Assembly: GCF_000368765.1 (NCBI RefSeq)
Contig: NZ_KB849655.1
Location: forward strand, 1,344,193-1,408,192
DNA: 64,000 bases
From: Acinetobacter junii CIP 64.5
GTDB lineage: Bacteria; Pseudomonadota; Gammaproteobacteria; Pseudomonadales; Moraxellaceae
Reading direction: 5' to 3'
Part shown: piece by piece, positions 60,201 to 64,000 of the stretch
Layout of the letters: each line of letters opens with the position of its first letter
How positions within the stretch are numbered: the stretch's first letter is position 1
Program-made: the position numbers and the translations under genes
The notes under the pieces: generated by a model
What the model was told of the DNA's origin: nothing
What the model saw: only the letters and a program-made list of their open reading frames with translations
The model's database searches: none

Positions 60201-60398
60201 CAATATTTTAATCATGTCCCCGAAATTGCTTGGCATTTTTATATTGGCGGTTATCAACCTGCCCAAAAATGGCTCAAAGACCGCAAAGACCGTGCTTTAA
60301 ACTTTGAAGATATTTTGCATTATCAAAAAATTATTGTGGCGTTGACCGAAACAAATCGGATCATGCAAGAAATAGACATCGTATTAGTAGAGATATAA
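57231..60398 (+). CDS. Single-chain restriction-modification enzyme (Type IIG / ISP-like)
   Basis: A 1055-residue fused endonuclease-methyltransferase. N-terminal PD-(D/E)XK nuclease core (Asp56, Glu70-x-Lys72 in GAPDY and GFIEAKDIG), helical linker, then an N6-adenine methylase with motif I LDPATGTGTFL (about 393-402) and motif IV NPPY (511-514), and a long AT-rich C-terminal region (about 640-1050) that should hold the target-recognition domain. No Walker A/B helicase motor is seen, unlike full-size Type ISP enzymes (LlaGI type), so a Type IIG-like enzyme is more likely. Codon use is clearly more AT-rich than its flanks, which supports acquisition by transfer. Confidence 0.82.
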   Translation: MSHFISTYIDRINHRYRLGNATEHTFRGDLAQLIESIVPDITATNEPKRQSCGAPDYILTKKNIPIGFIEAKDIGDKDLDGLKKTGNKEQFDRYKASLNNLIFTDYLNFHIYQDGVFITKIAIAEVTGNHIRALPENFTVFENLIKNFCTHIGQTIKSPKKLAEMMAAKARLLSDVIEKALTSDEDSFEDSTLKDQKQAFKQILIHDITPKGFADVYAQTIAYGMFAARLHDPTLPTFSRQEAAELIPKTNPFLRKLFGYIAGPDIDDRIKWIVDSLVDVFLHCNVHEILKNYGRSTKMEDPIIHFYETFLSEYDPKLRKARGVWYTPAPVVNFIVRAVDDILKTEFGLAQGLADTSKTTIEVEATGTAITKGKAKGKRITETKEVHKVQILDPATGTGTFLAEVVKHIHQKFAGQQGIWSNYVESHLLPRLNGFELLMASYAMAHLQLDLLLTDTGYKPKQAQRLRVYLTNSLEESHPDTGTLFANWLSSEANEANHIKRDTPVMCILGNPPYSVSSTNKGEWIQNLIADYKKDLNERKINLDDDYIKFIRYGQYFIEKNGEGVLAYISNNSFIDGITHRQMRKNLLETFDKIYIIDLHGNTKKKETTPDGHKDENVFDIMQGVSINIFVKTAKTTKLGKVFHYDVYGKREDKYDFLKNNALPNIEFKKLNYDMENYFFVPKNFSDDDKYKKGFKMDELFNYFNSGLQTKNDIFTIQHNINDIKEIISDLKNISESSLKEKYSLPPDRPSWNISSAKEDVMTNFGQVFKIHFKPFDIRYSYYTGKSSGFLGRPRKELTDNLLQPDNIALATLRQIAGTKQTCVVMLTKTVMTDRAMYSTNGTPYLFPLYLYNDNIQSDLEEQPIRSPNLNREIVDKIVKTISLTFTDEKENINGTFAPIDILDYIYAVLNSPNYRESYKEFLKIDFPRVPYPKDAKTFLELGKLGAELRKLHLLESPKVEQYITQYPIDGDNIVTKPIYKDGQVWINDTQYFNHVPEIAWHFYIGGYQPAQKWLKDRKDRALNFEDILHYQKIIVALTETNRIMQEIDIVLVEI

Positions 60399-60403
60399 AA
60401 ACC

Positions 60404-60440
60404 AAAGCCATAGCGGAAAACTATTCTGCTATGGCTTTTA
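60404..60440 (+). terminator. Terminator after the restriction-modification gene
   Basis: AAAGCCATAGC/GCTATGGCTTT hairpin with a 12-base loop, then T-rich sequence; shared with the convergent WrbA-like gene. Confidence 0.82.
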
Positions 60441-60445
60441 TTTTA

Positions 60446-61093
<648 letters not shown>

Positions 61094-61153
61094 TTAGCGG
61101 TAATAAGTCCTGTGAAACGCATAGGATTTTGATTAAAACAATAGGATGAACCC

Positions 61154-62416
61154 ATGATCTTCGAACGATATCGAAACAAACTGCCTTTTTTAGAAAAAAC
61201 ATGGTTTCAATTTATTGTATTTGTGTTACGGCGTTTTAAGGCCGATCGCTGTCAGGAACAGGCGGGTTCCCTCACCTATACCACCCTGTTTGCCGTTGTC
61301 CCTATGCTGACCGTTTTTCTGGTTATCATTTCCTCCATCAAGGCACTGGAACCTGCCCGACAACAACTGCAACAACTGATCTACAGCAACTTTTTGCCTA
61401 AAAGCACCATTGCCTTTGACAAGGCACTGAACGCATTTACCGAAAAATCCAGTAACCTCACCGTGATTGGGGTCCTATTTCTTTTTGTCACCACCGTACT
61501 GATGCTGTCTTCGATTGAAACCGTTTTCAATCGTATCTGGCGGGTCAAGGAAACCCGTACAGGCCTGATTGGCTTTATGCGTTACTGGACCATTATTTCA
61601 CTGGGCCCGATCATTTTAGGCAGTGCGTTTGTACTTTCCTCAACTGTCGCCTCAATGAACATTCTCAGCAACAACTTTGCAGGCTATCAACTCAATGGTT
61701 CATTAATCTTATGGTTGATTTCATTTCTACTTACGATTGCTGGCTTCTTCATTTTATATTGGACCATTCCAAACCGCACTGTCCCGATCTTTTCAGCAGT
61801 GATTGCCGCCTGTTTCAGTGCAACGGTTTTCGAAACCCTGAAACGTTTATTTGGCTGGATCATGAGCAACTTCACTAGCTATGAAATTGTCTATGGTGCA
61901 TTCGCTGCCGTTCCCATTTTCCTGCTCTGGATCTATTTGTCCTGGAACATCATTTTACTGGGTGTGGAAGTCAGCTATGCCCTCACTGCATTTAATTTAG
62001 GCAAGGAGCAAAAGCGCCATCCAATTTTGATGTTACTCGACATGCTGGAGCTGTTTTATAAAAAACAGCAAATCGGTGAAAGTGTTAGTGAAACGGAACT
62101 ACTGGATATTATTGGTCGTGGTGAATTGGGGCGTTTACCTGCCTATATCCTGCAACTTGAAAATCAAAATCTCATCAAGCGCACAGATAAGGATGAATAT
62201 GTATTGGTACGGAATTTGGCGCAGGTTGATTTCTGGAGTTTCTTTACCGCTCTTCCTTATCCTTTACCTCTACGCCCTGATGTATTCAATGTGCATCAGA
62301 ATGATGAATGGATGGAGCGACTTGGCCCAGCCCTGATTGAAAGCAACGACTATTTGGCGGCTAAACTGTCTATTCCTCTTTCAACCATCTTTGAGATGTC
62401 GACAGAACCGAAATAA
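61154..62416 (+). CDS. YihY-family inner-membrane protein
   Basis: A 420-residue polytopic protein with an N-terminal YihY/BrkB-type membrane domain of about six helices (about 25-285), including the DRCQEQAGSLTYTTLFAVVPMLTVFL block, and a C-terminal soluble winged-helix-like part (about 300-400, SETELLDIIGRGELGRLPAYI). Role unclear. Codon use is CTG-rich, like lgt. Confidence 0.9.
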   Translation: MIFERYRNKLPFLEKTWFQFIVFVLRRFKADRCQEQAGSLTYTTLFAVVPMLTVFLVIISSIKALEPARQQLQQLIYSNFLPKSTIAFDKALNAFTEKSSNLTVIGVLFLFVTTVLMLSSIETVFNRIWRVKETRTGLIGFMRYWTIISLGPIILGSAFVLSSTVASMNILSNNFAGYQLNGSLILWLISFLLTIAGFFILYWTIPNRTVPIFSAVIAACFSATVFETLKRLFGWIMSNFTSYEIVYGAFAAVPIFLLWIYLSWNIILLGVEVSYALTAFNLGKEQKRHPILMLLDMLELFYKKQQIGESVSETELLDIIGRGELGRLPAYILQLENQNLIKRTDKDEYVLVRNLAQVDFWSFFTALPYPLPLRPDVFNVHQNDEWMERLGPALIESNDYLAAKLSIPLSTIFEMSTEPK

Positions 62417-62425
62417 ATCTGCATA

Positions 62426-62465
62426 GCCAATGACTTTAACAGGCGAGTCATTGGCTACTTTCAGA
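62426..62465. terminator. Bidirectional terminator
   Basis: TAGCCAATGAC/GTCATTGGCTA, an 11-base-pair hairpin between the convergent YihY and FAH-family genes. Confidence 0.8.
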
Positions 62466-62495
62466 CTTAACCCGCAGCATGTTGTAAATGCATGA

Positions 62496-63137
62496 TTATG
62501 GTCGGACAAAAGTATTCCAGTCGTATTCCCCAGACTGGGTAATCAGTTTTAGGGTGAGTTGATCATTTGGCTGTAAAGCACCTACACCCGCTGGTGTTCC
62601 CGTCATGATCACATCACCTGTCTGTAGGCTAAATGCCTGATTAATATCAATCAGTAAATCGGCAATATCAAATATCATATCTTTGGTGAAACCATGCTGG
62701 CGTTCGGCACCATTGATGGTCAAGATCAGTTCAAGTTCCTGTAGGTCACCAATCTCATCGGTTTCAATCCACTCACCCAGAATACATGCGCCATCGAATG
62801 CTTTGGCACGTTCCCACGGATGCCCCTTGGCTTTTAGCTCACCCTGTAAATCACGCAGGGTTAAATCCAGTCCCAGTGTCAGTGCTCCCACCGCCTCCAG
62901 CACTTTTTCCCGATCTGTTTCGCCAGACAGGGGATGTGCAATTTGCAGGCAGATTTCACATTCATAGTGACATTCACCCAAGGCCTTGTTCCATGTAATG
63001 CCTTGCGCTAGAGTCGTCAAACTACTTGCAGGTTTCATAAATAAAATCGGGCGATCTGGAATCACATTGCCAAGCTCTTTTGCATGCTCAGCATAGTTCC
63101 GACCGACACACACAATTTTTGATGGAGAGGTGCTCAT
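62496..63137 (-). CDS. Fumarylacetoacetate hydrolase (FAH)-family protein
   Basis: A 213-residue FAH-fold enzyme (hydratase/decarboxylase or acylpyruvase type, similar to YcgM). N-terminal IVCVGRNYAEHAKELG, metal-binding YECEICLQIA, DLTLRDLQGELKAKGHPWERAKAFDGAC and GDVIMTGTPAGVG. Members act on acylpyruvates or oxaloacetate; the substrate is not known. Confidence 0.93.
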   Translation of the reverse strand: MSTSPSKIVCVGRNYAEHAKELGNVIPDRPILFMKPASSLTTLAQGITWNKALGECHYECEICLQIAHPLSGETDREKVLEAVGALTLGLDLTLRDLQGELKAKGHPWERAKAFDGACILGEWIETDEIGDLQELELILTINGAERQHGFTKDMIFDIADLLIDINQAFSLQTGDVIMTGTPAGVGALQPNDQLTLKLITQSGEYDWNTFVRP

Positions 63138-63166
63138 GGCATTTCCTTATTTATTAGCAAGATTAT

Positions 63167-63664
63167 TTATTTTTTAAAGCTATTTTCAAATTTACTTTGC
63201 GCTGCTGAATCCGTAAACGCCCGTTTTGGCACAATCACCACGGTATGGTTTTTCAGTTCCAGCATATAAGTCAGTTTACCAATGGCGAAAGACTGCACCT
63301 CGGCATACTGCGCACTTTGCTTTTTACCTGTGGCATAAAGCTCAAAATGATCCTGATACAGGTCAATGCCCTGTTCACTCTTGCCAAACTGATAACGGAC
63401 AAACTGTCGTTTAAACAACATCGGCAGCAACCAATAGCGCATCAGCCCCTGCATGATCAGGAAAAAGGCCCCCAATGCAACGTAGTAACGCCCCACACCC
63501 GAAAAACCAAGATAAATACCCCATACAATAATGGCGATACTAATCAGTGGGGTTAAAAAACGGGTAAAGGTCTTTTTACCAAAGGTCACTAAAGCAAAAC
63601 CATCCTGGGACTCTTCTAAATTCAGGTAATAACGCAGGGATAGCGCTGGACGTTGTTCAGACAT
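63167..63664 (-). CDS. YcxB-like membrane protein
   Basis: A 165-residue protein with two central membrane helices (about 33-75) and a C-terminal YcxB-like beta domain with LYATGKKQSAQYAEVQSF and VVIVPKRAFTD. Function unknown. ATG 63664 is chosen over TTG 63676. Transcribed towards the FAH-family gene with a 29-base gap, possibly co-transcribed. Confidence 0.8.
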   Translation of the reverse strand: MSEQRPALSLRYYLNLEESQDGFALVTFGKKTFTRFLTPLISIAIIVWGIYLGFSGVGRYYVALGAFFLIMQGLMRYWLLPMLFKRQFVRYQFGKSEQGIDLYQDHFELYATGKKQSAQYAEVQSFAIGKLTYMLELKNHTVVIVPKRAFTDSAAQSKFENSFKK

Positions 63665-63859
63665 GCTCGACTTCAATTTGTTTCATCATGGATGGGCGTA
63701 AATATTACACCAGTTTAGTGGCTAAGACGTTGTTTTACACAATATGGCTATTCTTTACACACAAAAAAATTTATAACTATTTTCCAATTTACTGGCATTG
63801 ATCAGGATTGAAATGCTGAATTTCCAGCTCAGTCAATTATAAAAAATCAAAGGAATGTT

Positions 63860-64000
63860 ATGTCTTATTTTACCCGCCTGCTATGTACAGGTATTTTATT
63901 CGGGATAAGTCAAATTGGTTTTACTCAAATCATTACATGGACAGACAATATCCCAAGTGCCTTGCAGCCTTTTCAGAACAATCCACAGCTCTTGGCCAGT
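63860..64000 (+). CDS. Exported protein of unknown function, 3' end outside window
   Basis: An open frame from ATG 63860 (AAAGGA ribosome site, good spacing) to the window edge, 47 codons. The first 23 residues form a hydrophobic, signal-peptide-like segment (LLCTGILFGISQIGFTQII), then a polar part (TWTDNIPSALQPFQN). No family can be named from this fragment. The 195 bases upstream are AT-rich and should hold its promoter. Confidence 0.7.
   Translation, partial: MSYFTRLLCTGILFGISQIGFTQIITWTDNIPSALQPFQNNPQLLAS

Overview
The window looks like chromosomal DNA of an Acinetobacter species (gammaproteobacterium). The basis is AT-rich, TTA-rich coding, an rrn operon with Ile(GAT) and Ala(TGC) spacer tRNAs, and a gene set recalled as typical of that genus: ackA-pta, tig-clpP-clpX, metX-metW, long-form leuA, a class I fumarase, tatABC next to phoX, and a PiuA/PiuC siderophore pair. 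Species cannot be named from reading alone. All assignments come from reading translated sequence; no database search was run.

Layout. 1-5.3 kb: a TetR regulator cut by the window edge, a DUF2750 gene, a GNAT acetyltransferase, two tandem acyl-CoA dehydrogenase copies (one broken by an in-frame stop), a DUF4256 gene and a small membrane protein. 5.3-11.0 kb: a complete rRNA operon on the minus strand with promoter, processing stems and terminator. 11.3-13.5 kb: a yfiR-yfiN-yfiB cyclic-di-GMP signalling operon. 13.6-25.7 kb: envelope and lipid genes (metallophosphoesterase, PLD-family lipoprotein, PlsC-like acyltransferase), hflX-lrgA-lrgB, two DUF2147 paralogues, the Prc protease, nagZ and a methyltransferase. 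25.7-40.9 kb: an alpha/beta-hydrolase fused to a PilZ-like domain, proA, ackA-pta, a DMT transporter facing an AraC regulator, fumarase, two envelope proteins and clpX/clpP/tig. 41.3-44.4 kb: a TonB-dependent receptor with a Fur-box-like site, then PiuC. 44.4-51.4 kb: leuA behind a leader ORF rich in leucine codons, metX-metW-sel1, a small gene split by a decayed IS630-family element, and rdgB. 51.4-55.4 kb: tatABC and a Tat-signal PhoX phosphatase, both preceded by Pho-box-like direct repeats. 55.4-64 kb: an NRDE protein, lgt, a single-chain restriction-modification enzyme, a WrbA-like flavoprotein, YihY, an FAH-family protein, a YcxB-like protein and the start of another exported protein.

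Functional links. PhoB may switch on the Tat translocase together with its likely client PhoX (repeats at 51463-51503 and 53076-53116). YfiN makes c-di-GMP, and the hydrolase-PilZ fusion could read it. Fur probably controls the siderophore receptor and, by read-through or a shared mRNA, PiuC. leuA is probably controlled by translation of a leucine-rich leader. The last 9 kb shows compositional mosaicism: CTG-rich, higher-GC genes flank a very AT-rich restriction-modification gene, which suggests recombination or transfer.
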